From positions 1 through 51,310 of the forward strand of contig NZ_CABPRZ010000035.1 in NCBI RefSeq assembly GCF_902459695.1: DNA of 51,310 nt, read 5' to 3'. Made by a program: the position numbers and the translations under genes. Under the pieces are notes generated by a model. The model was not told the DNA's origin. It did not search any database and was given only the letters and a program-made list of their open reading frames with translations. This document shows positions 8,578 to 16,977 of the stretch, one piece after another. Position 1 is the stretch's first letter, and every line of letters starts with the position of its first letter. Source of the DNA: Pandoraea terrae. Its GTDB lineage: Bacteria > Pseudomonadota > Gammaproteobacteria > Burkholderiales > Burkholderiaceae.

Positions 8578-8994
8578 TTGTCGCTCTCACGGCGTCTCGT
8601 GACCGAGCTCGAGAAGCGTGGCCGAGTCGCGAGCCGATACGAATTGCGAACCGCACTGTCCGACGTGAAGCTGATCACCTTGTCGGCGGCGCTCAGCACA
8701 ACTCCGGCGTTGCGGCTTGTCTGCAGGGGCATCTATGCCCTTGTTGGATGGCCTCTAAACCCGACAGCATTTGCCCGCGCTGCCTCGCCAGGCGAAGGCA
8801 CGCCAAACAGGATCGAGGTACGTCTCGATGCTGATGGCAGTGTTAGCTTCCCCTTTGTTCTCACCGAGTTCGCTGTAGAGAACAAGACCCTCCATATTCC
8901 GGCGGCCGGAGTACAAGTCGTGCCGGCCTGTATTGCATTCCCGACTTCGGGGCAACCGCTGAGTGTGTCAACCGTTCTTCAGGCGCTACTGTGA
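8578..8994 (+). CDS. Unrecognised protein with a winged-helix-like N-terminus, possibly truncated
   Basis: A 138-residue frame starting at TTG. Residues ~5-45 (RLVTELEKRGRVASRYELRTAL... then LRLVCRGIYALVGW) resemble a small winged-helix domain like those at the N-terminus of some antitoxin-type and regulator families; this is a weak resemblance. There is no ATG and no clear ribosome site, and an in-frame stop lies at 8521, so the true N-terminus may be lost. Codon use looks coding. Its stop overlaps a GTG start (GTGA at 8991) of a 44-residue frame, suggesting a coupled pair. Function unknown. Confidence 0.45.
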   Translation: MSLSRRLVTELEKRGRVASRYELRTALSDVKLITLSAALSTTPALRLVCRGIYALVGWPLNPTAFARAASPGEGTPNRIEVRLDADGSVSFPFVLTEFAVENKTLHIPAAGVQVVPACIAFPTSGQPLSVSTVLQALL

Positions 8995-9125
8995 TTAACC
9001 GTCTTGTGCACGAGATGCTCGCGCAGGGCTACGACGCAGGTGACATAGTGAGAATCTCTATCCATCCCACGAGCCGAACCATCGCTCTCGCGTCTGATGA
9101 TGACGCCCACGCGGCCGCAGAATAG
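8991..9125 (+). CDS. 44-residue small protein coupled to the preceding gene
   Basis: A GTG start at 8991 overlaps the stop of the upstream frame as GTGA. The product begins VINRLVHEMLAQGYDAGDIV and ends with an acidic tail DDDAHAAAE. It is below the usual ORF cut-off. The exact overlap and coherent amphipathic N-terminal helix support a real gene; no family is recognised. Confidence 0.4.
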   Translation: MINRLVHEMLAQGYDAGDIVRISIHPTSRTIALASDDDAHAAAE

Positions 9126-9203
9126 ACTGCGGCGTTGCGGTGCGACGCCCCGGCAGCCGATAGGGTCGTAAAGCAGCTTGGAATACATCCGGGCCTCCTG
9201 CGC

Positions 9204-9248
9204 AAAAAAAGGAGCCCGCCGGCCTCCCGGAAGGGAGACGTGGCGGGC
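9204..9248 (-). terminator. Rho-independent terminator on the minus strand
   Basis: Stem GCCCGCC/GGCGGGC (9242-9248 with 9214-9220) with an inner CTCCC/GGGAG stem, followed on the minus strand by a run of seven T (9204-9210). It lies about 20 bases after the stop of the minus-strand frame ending at 9267 and supports that frame being a real gene end. Confidence 0.75.
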
Positions 9249-9266
9249 GGGTTTCCGGTTGGTGCT

Positions 9267-9527
9267 TTACGTGGTTGGCGACGGTGTCGCGCACGGTTCA
9301 TCGTCATGCTCGGGGAACTCGTTGCGATCTCCCAAAGCGACTTCGGCGATATATCGCGCACATGCGACATAGTCGATTTTGTTGCCCACGACCGTGTCTC
9401 GCGTGATTTCACCACCCAGCCCGTCGAGGCACTGTTGAACCTTGGACAACGCAGCGCGAAGGCCTGCGACCTGGCGTTCGAGCGAATCCCGGCTGGTCTC
9501 GAAGGCCTTGCCGACATCGCCCCCCCC
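9267..9527 (-). pseudogene. 3' fragment of an unrecognised gene, cut at a poly-G tract next to an IS remnant
   Basis: The minus frame is open for 86 codons and reads as a coherent protein end: LERQVAGLRAALSKVQQCL, then GGEITRDTVVGNKIDYVACA, ending with an acidic stretch and PSPTT. A terminator follows 20 bases downstream. No ATG or GTG lies in frame; the frame closes at a TAG beside a nine-G run (9520-9528 on plus as C), and transposase remnants begin about 35 bases further on. The gene has probably lost its 5' end or is frameshifted. No family recognised. Confidence 0.4.
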
Positions 9528-9559
9528 CTATGCCGATTCCGCGAAATCTTCGCCGGCAT

Positions 9560-9850
9560 ACCTGCCGCGCGCTGGAGCATACACTGATCGCTCGCTTCGG
9601 CACACTCGGACGGTTACCGAGCCATTCCCGCTTCGAAATGACAACGGCCTGCCTGGTCTTCACGAGCGCAGCTATACCGCCTTGGTACGCGGCTACGGCC
9701 TGCGCCAGGAATTCATCACGCGCCGCATTGCCCGCAGCTGGACACGACGGTCGAGCGCGCCATTCGAACGCTCAGGCGCAATGCGTGCACCGGCATCGCT
9801 TCGAGACGCTGCAGTTCGCCAGCCGCTTCGCAGCCGCCTGCCCGCCGCTA
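9560..9850 (+). pseudogene. Decayed IS3-family transposase (orfB, DDE integrase core) remnant
   Basis: Pieces of one transposase appear in different plus frames: ALEHTLIARFGTLGRLPSH, then CLVFTS, then RSYTALVRGYGLRQEFIT in a shifted frame, a VERAIRTL piece, and QCVHRHRFETLQFASR. In order they match the rve core of IS3-family orfB proteins, so several frameshifts have accumulated. No intact ends or inverted repeats were seen. It marks past IS activity at the left edge of the catabolic island. Confidence 0.7.
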
Positions 9851-9979
9851 ACTCACGGACGGCGCGCCTTCCAGGTTCTCCTTTCGAGGCTTCGGATTCC
9901 TGGTGGCAACAAATTGCTAACGTACGCATCAATAGGGAAAACGATCATTGGCATTCGTTACCCCACGCCGTACCTTTAA

Positions 9980-9993
9980 TGCTAACGTTAGCC
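9980..9993 (+). promoter_or_regulatory. LacI-type operator 1, before cytochrome b561
   Basis: Core GCTAACGTTAGC at 9981-9992, a perfect 12-base palindrome with the central AACGTT usual for LacI-family operators. It lies 84 bases before the cytochrome b561 ATG. A degenerate copy TGCTAACGTACGCA lies at 9915-9928. No good -35 was seen here. Confidence 0.8.
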
Positions 9994-10076
9994 TTCCAGT
10001 CGCACCTGATTACCCCCGGCGCTACCGGCCTGATGCAACAAGATTCGCCCTCACCCGAACAGCAGAGGAGACCCAC

Positions 10077-10664
10077 ATGCAGAGGAGTTACACGCCCGTC
10101 GCCAAGGCCCTTCATTGGACCATGGCTATTGTGATCATCGTCGCCTGGGCGGCCGGCTACTACTCCAGTACGCTTAGCTTGCCGCAGAAGATTCAAACCG
10201 ACAGCATCATGCTGCACAAGTCGATCGCGACAATCACGCTGTTTTTGTTAGCGGCACGGATTCCATGGAGATTCATACATGGCGCGCCCGCCCATTCGTC
10301 CGATAGGCCGCGCTTGGAGTGCGTGGCTGCGCGTGTGGGGCACCTTCTGCTGTACGTCTGTATGGTGGCGCTGCCGTTGTCCGGTTGGCTTTGGAGTTCT
10401 GCCGCAGGTTACAAAATTCCCGTAGCAGGCCTCTTCTTTATACCGCCGTTGATGGCCAAGACACCAGCGCTTTCACCGATTTTCAAACAGGTTCACATGT
10501 TGCTGGCCTACACAATCGCGGTACTCGTCTGCGGACATGTACTCATGGCGCTGAAGCATCACTTCATCGACCGCGGCGACTCGCTCGTATCAATGCTGCC
10601 GTCATGGTGGCCGTACCGTCGCGGTGGTAACGAAGGAACGCAGCGCCCCATTTCACACGGGTAG
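10077..10664 (+). CDS. Cytochrome b561 family protein
   Basis: A 195-residue four-helix membrane protein. Candidate heme b histidines lie in KALHWTMAIVI, IMLHKSIATITLF, KQVHMLLAYTIAVLVCGHV and near KHHFIDRGD; the last is the typical end of the bacterial b561 domain. The ATG follows AGAGGAG. These proteins pass electrons between quinol and periplasmic acceptors or take up electrons from superoxide. A GCTAACGTTAGC operator 84 bases upstream places it in the LacI regulon, where it could serve an oxidative catabolic step (inference). Confidence 0.88.
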   Translation: MQRSYTPVAKALHWTMAIVIIVAWAAGYYSSTLSLPQKIQTDSIMLHKSIATITLFLLAARIPWRFIHGAPAHSSDRPRLECVAARVGHLLLYVCMVALPLSGWLWSSAAGYKIPVAGLFFIPPLMAKTPALSPIFKQVHMLLAYTIAVLVCGHVLMALKHHFIDRGDSLVSMLPSWWPYRRGGNEGTQRPISHG

Positions 10665-10693
10665 CAAAACGTGGGGCACGAATAATAAGCGTG

Positions 10694-11677
10694 TTAGAAC
10701 CGCAGGCTTGTACAGATGACCCGTTGATGCCCCAAGCCGAACACGCCGGCCTCTACGACATCGCCGACGCGCAGATAGCGCCCGTAATGACTGCCGATTC
10801 CCGCGGGCGTGCCGGTGCAGATCAAGTCGCCAGGCTGCAACGAAACCTGTGTCGACAGATATGCGATCTGCTCAGTGATGCCGAAAATCATGTCGCTAGC
10901 CACGCCGTCCTGCATCAGCTCACCGTTAAGGCGCAGCCATGGCCGCAGCTCAGAAGGGTCTTCGATTTCCCATGCGGGCACAAGCCATGGCCCTGTCGGC
11001 AGCCAGCCTCGCCGTGATTTCGACTGCAGCCAATCAGTACCGAACGTCGGCAGTTCGCGTCGAAACACACGGTCGCGCAGCGTAATATCGTTGACCACAC
11101 AATAGCCGGCAATGTACTCGAGCGCATGCGCCGGTTCGACATGGCTTGCGGGGTGCCCGATTACGACTCCGATCTCGGCTTCCCAGTCGAGCGTCGAATC
11201 TTGCGCTTCAATAGAAAGCGGATCGTACGGCCCCGACACCGAAGCCGATCCTTTAAGGCATACGTACGGAGCACCATCACGACTGCGGCTCTCGATCGCG
11301 GCGAGCGCCGCATCGCGCCGGGTCGCCGCTTGTGGCCCTTGAGGTCCGTCATCGGCATCGAGGGCAGCCTGCATGAGCTGGCTGCGATAGTTCCCAATAG
11401 TGCAATAAACCTGCCGCGGAGCGACAGGCTCGTGCAGATTAAAATCGGAAACCTCGGCACCATGCTCCGCGAACAATTTCCGCATAATTTCCGCGGCGCG
11501 TAGCGCCTTCAGTATGTCCGCGTTGGACGCCCAATTATCGAGAAACTCAGCCATCGTGCTGGTCCCACGAAGGCCCGCCGAGCGCCAGTGCGCCAAGGCG
11601 ATCACTCGCTCTTCGAAAAGCAACGCCGGAAACGGCGTGCACGCGGCAACCGAGACATTCACCAGTACCAGGGACAT
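10694..11677 (-). CDS. Fumarylacetoacetate hydrolase family protein 1
   Basis: A 327-residue FAH-fold enzyme. The catalytic-domain metal ligands are visible as DWEAEIGVVIG (E-x-E) and VVNDITLRD (D), and the closing motif is GDLICTGTPAGIG. The N-terminal ~100 residues form the smaller domain seen in larger family members. Members hydrolyse or decarboxylate acylpyruvate-type ring-cleavage products with a divalent metal. The start at 11677 (MSLVLVNVS) is chosen; an upstream ATG at 11728 is possible. It follows the MFS transporter on the same strand, and a second FAH-family gene is at 19566, so one route may use two C-C hydrolysis or isomerisation steps (inference). Confidence 0.88.
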   Translation of the reverse strand: MSLVLVNVSVAACTPFPALLFEERVIALAHWRSAGLRGTSTMAEFLDNWASNADILKALRAAEIMRKLFAEHGAEVSDFNLHEPVAPRQVYCTIGNYRSQLMQAALDADDGPQGPQAATRRDAALAAIESRSRDGAPYVCLKGSASVSGPYDPLSIEAQDSTLDWEAEIGVVIGHPASHVEPAHALEYIAGYCVVNDITLRDRVFRRELPTFGTDWLQSKSRRGWLPTGPWLVPAWEIEDPSELRPWLRLNGELMQDGVASDMIFGITEQIAYLSTQVSLQPGDLICTGTPAGIGSHYGRYLRVGDVVEAGVFGLGHQRVICTSLRF

Positions 11678-11825
11678 GACAATCCAATCTTGATGGGTTG
11701 ACGGGAAACGCGAGGCATCGGCACACATAGGTCTTGTTTAAAGAGATTCTGCGCCACGATCTGGCTAACAGGCGGCGGCCGATTCGAGCAATTCTCGATA
11801 ACGGCCGCAACCCATCGCATCGCCA

Positions 11826-13097
11826 CTAGAGCGGCGCGTCGCCTTTGCGGTTGATGCCCGTTACGATGTCGCCGCTCGCAGTTGCGGCAGCGCGCCGGCA
11901 AGGCGCGGTTTCGACGAGGAACACGGCGATACCCGCACCCGCGATGAGGCTATAAAGCGCAAAATCAATGGTTCGAGCAAGGCCGAAATGCTGTGCGATG
12001 AATCCCGCAATCACGGGCGCGACTCCGCCGCCGAAGGTCTCGCCCACTCCCGAGACGAAACCAATAGTTGACGCCACTAGCCCCAGCGGCGCAGCCTCGG
12101 TAGCCACCGGGCCGCTTAGCAAGGACAGCAGACCGATAGAGAACATCGAAACGCCAAAGAGCAGTGCGAACAACGCTTGCGGATTCGGGCCGGTGCATGA
12201 GAACAAGTACAGCAGCACGGCCGCGGCGACAAAGCCGATGAGAGCGGTCGAGCGCCGACCAATGTAGTCGGAGAGTCCCGCGAGTCCAAACGAACCGACG
12301 AAGCCTCCAAAGCCGACAGCCGAGGCGACAAAGCCCATGCTGCGTGAATCGAGATGCAGCACGGTGACCAGATAGGTCGGCACCATGGCACCAATTACAA
12401 AGATTCCGCTCATCGCACAAAGAATCGCGGCGGTCGCAACGACGACGTTGCGGCTGCTCAGCAATTCCGTCCAGCGCGGCCTGGCCGCTGGCACACCGTG
12501 CGCCACGGTCTCAGCACTGCGCTCCCGAAAATTGCGCCAAATCAACGCAGACACAATGAGGCCCGGCACCGCGGAAACCATGAATACCCAATGCCAGGAG
12601 GGTACGATTTCCAGTAGCTGCGTGGCCACGATGGGCGCAAAGCCCAGCCCCATGAGCGGCATCATGCTTAGTTGCAAGCCTTGATTCAGCCCGCGCCGCG
12701 CCGGAAGCGACGCTTCGCTGTTCGCAGCGAGGCTCGGCGGCGTAAATGCACCCTCTGCCACACCCATTGCCACGCGCAACAGCATGAGGCTCACAAAACC
12801 GGTGACAAGTCCGGACAAGCTCGAGAGCAGCGAAAAAGCGACCATCGCGATGACGAGGATCCTCTTTCGGCCGACACGGTCCGACAGAGGGCCCATCGCA
12901 ATGGACCACAGCCCCCACGCAACACCGAGCACTCCGATCAGGCCACCGAGCTGCGAATAATTCAGGCTCAACTCGTTCATCATGTGCGGAAAGAGCGGCG
13001 CCATCAGCCACCGGTCGAAACCAACGAGCCCGAAACCTACGCCCATCAACACGAGCGTTTTGCGCTCGTACCTGGTGTCATGCCGTAAAGCAGTCAT
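11826..13097 (-). CDS. MFS transporter, probable organic acid/aromatic acid importer
   Basis: A 423-residue, 12-helix major facilitator. The N-terminal DRWLMAPLFPHMMNEL segment and the loop 2-3 motif GPLSDRVGRKRILV are typical; the equivalent loop 8-9 motif is GLSDYIGRRSTALIG. The start at 13097 is set by GGAGA just upstream. The family and its place in the LacI regulon suggest proton-driven import of the pathway substrate (inference). It lies between a small unknown gene (103-base gap) and FAH hydrolase 1 (about 150-base gap). Confidence 0.9.
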   Translation of the reverse strand: MTALRHDTRYERKTLVLMGVGFGLVGFDRWLMAPLFPHMMNELSLNYSQLGGLIGVLGVAWGLWSIAMGPLSDRVGRKRILVIAMVAFSLLSSLSGLVTGFVSLMLLRVAMGVAEGAFTPPSLAANSEASLPARRGLNQGLQLSMMPLMGLGFAPIVATQLLEIVPSWHWVFMVSAVPGLIVSALIWRNFRERSAETVAHGVPAARPRWTELLSSRNVVVATAAILCAMSGIFVIGAMVPTYLVTVLHLDSRSMGFVASAVGFGGFVGSFGLAGLSDYIGRRSTALIGFVAAAVLLYLFSCTGPNPQALFALLFGVSMFSIGLLSLLSGPVATEAAPLGLVASTIGFVSGVGETFGGGVAPVIAGFIAQHFGLARTIDFALYSLIAGAGIAVFLVETAPCRRAAATASGDIVTGINRKGDAPL

Positions 13098-13199
13098 GAA
13101 ATGTCTCCATCGATATGTTGTTCTTGCTGTCGCGTCGAGCGCGAGGTCCTCGTAGCTCTCGACCAAAGCAGTGGACGGAATCGTATAGCCCACCTCGCC

Positions 13200-13442
13200 T
13201 CAGAAGCTCGAGACATAGAGTGAGCCACGCTTGGTGGCCGGCGGGAACACACTCCAGCCACCATCGTCGTGTCGAAAGAAAAAGACGGTTATGAAATTAC
13301 CGGAGTGCGGCAGATCGACCCGAAGACAGTGGTTTCGGCCTAGCTGGGAATGCATGACGCGACTCAGATGCAACGACGAATGCGAGTCTCGGCCAAACCA
13401 CTTTTCAACCACGCTTCGCAGCGACCTGTCCTCAGTTAGCAT
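13200..13442 (-). CDS. 80-residue uncharacterised protein, first gene of the MFS/FAH unit
   Basis: The product starts MLTEDRSLRSVVEKWFG and contains FITVFFFRHDDGGWSVFPP, a pattern I associate with small uncharacterised Burkholderiaceae proteins; no function is known to me. The ATG at 13442 is preceded by GGGAGG six bases upstream; the frame is open further upstream but without a better start. It is soluble with a central beta-rich stretch. It lies about 200 bases downstream of the LacI-controlled promoter at 13636-13678 and ahead of the MFS gene. Confidence 0.6.
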   Translation of the reverse strand: MLTEDRSLRSVVEKWFGRDSHSSLHLSRVMHSQLGRNHCLRVDLPHSGNFITVFFFRHDDGGWSVFPPATKRGSLYVSSF

Positions 13443-13635
13443 TTCCACCTCCCCTGCGTCGGCAATGCAACACGACGCAAACGACTGGCTCCTCGATGAA
13501 CGCGGCATTTCCCTATCCTGCCGCGCCTTCGTTCAATACCCACCCGCGTCACTACCGCAGCACCGAGACTAGACGCGGCCCGCCATCAGGCGGCCAGCGC
13601 TCGATACCATCGGCTTCACGACATCGCACTCCAGT

Positions 13636-13678
13636 GCTAACGTTAGCGTAGATTAGACCCATAAATACACCATGTCAA
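13636..13678 (-). promoter_or_regulatory. Promoter plus LacI-type operator 2 for the small gene/MFS/FAH unit
   Basis: Minus-strand -35 TTGACA (13673-13678), 17-base spacer, -10 TAATCT (13650-13655), and the perfect palindrome GCTAACGTTAGC (13636-13647) immediately downstream, where transcription should start. This is a textbook repressor layout. The rest of 13443-14061 holds no convincing gene. Confidence 0.85.
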
Positions 13679-13914
13679 ATGTCGTTTTCTATCGAATTCG
13701 TGCTTACGTAAGCATTGGGCGCGGGCGTAGGCGCCCTCTGACAGTAGGCACGTGAATCCGGAGAATTCGCCCTCGCGGCCTGCATTCCTCAGAACAAGAG
13801 CTTGCGACAAAGCTGCCCCTGAAGCAGGGTAGATGTGATGCGGAACGATCTTTTTATATGAATAGGGCGAACACATTACGCGGTACGCGATCGCCTCTGG
13901 CGTGGCGCAACAAA

Positions 13915-13928
13915 TGCTATCGATAGCA
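13915..13928. promoter_or_regulatory. Variant palindrome upstream of the LacI gene, possible autoregulatory site
   Basis: TGCTATCGATAGCA is a perfect 14-base palindrome differing from the regulon operator TGCTAACGTTAGCA only at two symmetric positions. A second ATATCGATAG follows at 13930-13939, and a half site TGCTATCG lies at 14026-14033, 29 bases before the lacI-type ATG. It may be a weaker site for the same protein or a site for another regulator. Confidence 0.45.
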
Positions 13929-14061
13929 ATATCGATAGCCAGTCGCCACACTTGAAATTCGAGCGGAGCATGCGAGTAAAGCCAAGTCATGCGTATTGGA
14001 TCCGCTATGCAGCATCCACGTAACATGCTATCGTTTTACCAAACCGTTACATTGAAACGCC

Positions 14062-15114
14062 ATGGTCACCATCAAAGACATCGCTGCCCGCCTCCAGGTC
14101 TCGCCGTCGACGGTAGGACGCGCGCTCGCCGATGATCCGAGAATCAGCGGCGCCACGAAAAAGAAGGTCACAGAAGTTGCCAATGAAATGGGCTATGTGG
14201 CCAACCTGGCCGCGCGAATGATGCGGGGAATTTCAAGCAACCTCGTCGGCCTCGTGCTACCGGACATTCGCAACGGTTTCTACTCGACGATTGCCCATGC
14301 GCTGTCAACGTGCCTTCAAGGTGCCGGGCTTCAGCTCACGCTGTCGGAAACCGAAGACGATCGCATGGTGGAATTGCATCACATCCGAGAACTGATCAGC
14401 GCGAACGTGGCGGGCATCATCATCGTTCCCACTGCGAAACCGCATCGAGACACGGTGCGCATGCTCAAAATGTCGCCACATGTCCAGTTGATTCGCAGGC
14501 ATGCCGCAATCGGCGACCAATGGTTCGGAATCGACGACACGCAAGCGATTTACGAAGCCACCAACCATCTCGTTCAGTTGGGGCATCGGCGCATCGGATA
14601 CGTGGGCGGCATTGACGAGCTGCCCACAGGTGCGGCGCGTTTGCAAGGCTTTCACAAAGCACTGCCGCGCGGCGCAAAGCTTGGCTCGGCGCTTGTGCAG
14701 CTCGGCGCTCCAGGCTCGGCCGACTTTGGACGTGAAGCCGCGCGTCATTTGCTATCGCTTGCCGCGCCACCGACGGCCATCGTTGCAGGCTCAGTGCAAA
14801 TCACACAAGGCGTCCTCGAGGAACTGATGGCGCAAGGCGTCCGCGCCCCTGATGACATTTCCGTCGTCGGTTTCGGCGACGAGCTGGGTTTTCGCTGGTG
14901 GGGTCCGGGACTGACCACGGTCGGCCTTCCTGTCTCCGATTTGGCAACGTCGTGCGGCCTTTGGTTTGTCCATCAAATCAAGCAAAATTCGTTTACCTCC
15001 GCACCCTACACGTCGATTTCGCCCGCAACGCTCATCGTCCGCGGCAGCACGCGTCCATTCGTTGCAGCCTCAAAAGAGCGGGCCGGCGCCCCTTTGCGCG
15101 GCGCTGCCGCTTAA
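14062..15114 (+). CDS. LacI-family transcriptional regulator of the catabolic island
   Basis: A 350-residue regulator. The N-terminal helix-turn-helix and hinge read [20 protein letters not shown] and then [13 protein letters not shown]; the periplasmic-binding-like effector domain starts at [19 protein letters not shown] and contains [10 protein letters not shown] and ISVVGFGDE. The LacI family binds near-palindromes with a central CG, which the repeated GCTAACGTTAGC fits. It lies in the middle of eight such sites and is the only LacI protein here, so it is the likely repressor (inference). The effector is unknown, perhaps a pathway intermediate. Confidence 0.93.
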   Translation: MVTIKDIAARLQVSPSTVGRALADDPRISGATKKKVTEVANEMGYVANLAARMMRGISSNLVGLVLPDIRNGFYSTIAHALSTCLQGAGLQLTLSETEDDRMVELHHIRELISANVAGIIIVPTAKPHRDTVRMLKMSPHVQLIRRHAAIGDQWFGIDDTQAIYEATNHLVQLGHRRIGYVGGIDELPTGAARLQGFHKALPRGAKLGSALVQLGAPGSADFGREAARHLLSLAAPPTAIVAGSVQITQGVLEELMAQGVRAPDDISVVGFGDELGFRWWGPGLTTVGLPVSDLATSCGLWFVHQIKQNSFTSAPYTSISPATLIVRGSTRPFVAASKERAGAPLRGAAA

Positions 15115-15289
15115 GCGGACAGCCCACGGGCCGGCCAGCACGCGCGCGAGGTCGAGCACGCGGCTCGAGACGCTCCTGACAGTACGCCCTGGCCGAGTCG
15201 CGCACCATGCGCTCCTCATCGGTCAGCTGCTGATCGAGCAGAAAGGGAACATCCCACTAAAACGCCTCATATTTGTGCTTTGAGCTCAT
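15112..15289 (-). pseudogene. Deletion scar: 5' end of glutaryl-CoA dehydrogenase fused to a CaiB-type CoA-transferase piece
   Basis: On the minus strand from an ATG at 15289 the frame reads ...[19 protein letters not shown], then [18 protein letters not shown], the N-terminus of GcdH with one nonsense codon. Within a few codons the homology jumps to another frame reading [17 protein letters not shown], the N-terminus of a CaiB/BaiF CoA-transferase. Both families begin with similar bases at the joint (around CCGCGTG-TCGA), suggesting deletion by microhomology. Only the first ~35 codons of gcdH and ~15 of the transferase remain, beside the stop of the LacI gene. Confidence 0.65.
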
Positions 15290-15438
15290 TTCGTACTCGT
15301 CAAAAAATTGATGTGCTGCAACACTATCGCTGGAAGCGTTTTAAGGCCGATAGCCTGCGTTGCTGCGGAAAACATGGAGCGCCGAAAGCGGGCGGTTGAT
15401 ACTTTCGCGCATCGACTGCCCGGCGATCCGCTACATCC

Positions 15439-16596
15439 TTAGAACCGGACGCGCAGCCCCGCGCTCGTGAGGAACTGATGGTTCGTCGACGAGGGCCCAC
15501 CGCTACCCCCAATGAATGCGCCATTGAAAATCGTTCCGGCCGCGCCGCTGACGGTCTGATACTCGGCCATCAAATAGAGATCGGTGCGCTTGGACAGCGA
15601 GTACGCCGTCATCACGTTGAACTGATTCCACTTCGGCTTAGCACTGACCGAGGCACTGGAATATGAGCCGAGGGTAAACGTGTACGATGCAGCAACCACC
15701 CACGCAGGGTTGATCAGGTACCGTACGTTTGCCTCAAAGTTGTTGAAGCGCAGATCGGCAGGAGAACCCGTGGACACCGGAGTAAACGAGCTGCCGCGGT
15801 TCACAGACGTCGCATTGGTCATATGCGATTCGCTCCAGACCAGGCCAAAGGTCGCGGCGCCAACGACGTAGTTCACTCCGGCTCCCCATACTTGCTGACG
15901 TTCCGCGTGGAACGTGGCGTCGCCGGAGGTGGAAGAACCGTCGAGCGCACCGGCCGCTCCGTCGCCCGCGTGGTCGATTTGCATGAACGATGCGCTAAGC
16001 GTGAGCGGACCTCGGACATAGGTTGCCCCGGCGCTAAACGCACGGTTATCGTTGAAACCGCCGGCCTTATTGGAGAAGGCATAGAGTCCCCCGAATTTCA
16101 GGCCGTCGTAATCGATGCTCGTGTACTTCACCGAGTTATTGAGCCGGAAGAAATCCCCGAAGTTGTCGTTGTCCATCGGATGAACGAACTCCAGCCCGCC
16201 CACGAAGCTCTGAGCGAGACTTCTGGGCCCGAGATAGTCGACAACGGAATCGTATTGGCGCCCCATCGTGACTGTGCCAAAGGTCGGATCTGACAGCCCC
16301 ACGTATACCTGACGGCCAAACATGCGGCCACCCTGCTGGAATGTTCCGTTCGTCCCGGTAAGCCCGTTTTCCAGCCTAAAAATCGCCTTGAGGCCACCAG
16401 CTAAGTCCTCGCTGCCGGTCAGGCCCCACCGATTGCCCACGATATTCCCTGAGGAAGCAAATACGTTACCGTGCCCGCTCTGGTTGCTCACGTACGAGAT
16501 GCCGTTGTCGATCAAGCCGTAGAGCGTGACGGAATTTTGCGCATGGGCCGTGACGCAAATGCAGCTGCCGATCGCGAATGCGAGTTGCCGTTTCAT
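15439..16596 (-). CDS. Outer-membrane porin, OmpC/Gram-negative porin family
   Basis: A 385-residue trimeric-porin type protein. It has a signal peptide (KRQLAFAIGSCICVTAHAQ), the mature start NSVTLYGLIDNGISY, the family motif GNRWGLTGSEDLAGGLKAIF with ENGL, loop 3 residues near GRQVYVGLSD, and the C-terminal TSAGLRVRF ending in Phe. The start at 16596 is set by AGGAGAC/AAGGA upstream; the frame runs further but lacks a signal peptide there. A GCTAACGTTAGC operator about 210 bases upstream, with -10 TAGAAT beside it, puts it in the LacI regulon; it probably admits the substrate. Confidence 0.93.
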   Translation of the reverse strand: MKRQLAFAIGSCICVTAHAQNSVTLYGLIDNGISYVSNQSGHGNVFASSGNIVGNRWGLTGSEDLAGGLKAIFRLENGLTGTNGTFQQGGRMFGRQVYVGLSDPTFGTVTMGRQYDSVVDYLGPRSLAQSFVGGLEFVHPMDNDNFGDFFRLNNSVKYTSIDYDGLKFGGLYAFSNKAGGFNDNRAFSAGATYVRGPLTLSASFMQIDHAGDGAAGALDGSSTSGDATFHAERQQVWGAGVNYVVGAATFGLVWSESHMTNATSVNRGSSFTPVSTGSPADLRFNNFEANVRYLINPAWVVAASYTFTLGSYSSASVSAKPKWNQFNVMTAYSLSKRTDLYLMAEYQTVSGAAGTIFNGAFIGGSGGPSSTNHQFLTSAGLRVRF

Positions 16597-16806
16597 TCCT
16601 TGTCTCCTGTCTATTTTTGTGTTGCCTTGGTTTGATGGTGTTACGCCGTTCGTCCGGCGAGAACGCATCCGCTGCACCTCGTACTCATCATGTCGTCAGA
16701 CCATTTCCGCTGCGCCTCCCTTTTCCAAAACTTTGCTCCTGCTGGATCGAGGAAGTCGGGCACCGCGATCGCCCTCTCCAAGCCGGGTGCCTCATGCACC
16801 TCATGC

Positions 16807-16824
16807 GCTAACGTTAGCATTCTA
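16807..16824 (-). promoter_or_regulatory. LacI-type operator 3 with adjoining -10, for the porin
   Basis: Core GCTAACGTTAGC at 16807-16818; on the minus strand TAGAAT (16819-16824) touches it directly upstream. No strong -35 is seen. Together with operator 4 it occupies the 526-base divergent gap between porin and dehydrogenase, which holds no other feature I can support. Confidence 0.75.
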
Positions 16825-16965
16825 AGCTAGTCTAGTGGCCTTGCCGGGACCGGACCAATAGGGGTTTTCTACAATCGTGCCCCCCCGCGTCAGCCTTGGC
16901 GCCTTTCTCCAAACCGCAATGGATTTCGTCATACGACCCTCGACTTGGCATCGATGGCCGTTTAT

Positions 16966-16977
16966 GCTAACGTTAGT
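16966..16977 (+). promoter_or_regulatory. LacI-type operator 4, before the 2-hydroxyacid dehydrogenase
   Basis: GCTAACGTTAGT, one end mismatch from the palindrome. A -35-like TTGGCA lies at 16946-16951 with a TAACGT -10 candidate 17 bases on, inside the operator. It lies about 150 bases before the ATG at 17123 and 148 bases from operator 3, so looping between the two sites is possible. Confidence 0.7.

Noticed and set aside
9029-9580. 183-codon minus frame across the terminator and poly-C tract
   Set aside because: It reads through a strong minus-strand terminator and is not the frame with coherent protein-like sequence at 9267-9527.
13643-14026. 127-codon minus frame in the LacI/MFS divergent gap
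   Set aside because: No family resemblance or ribosome site, and it covers promoter and palindromic operator-like sequence.
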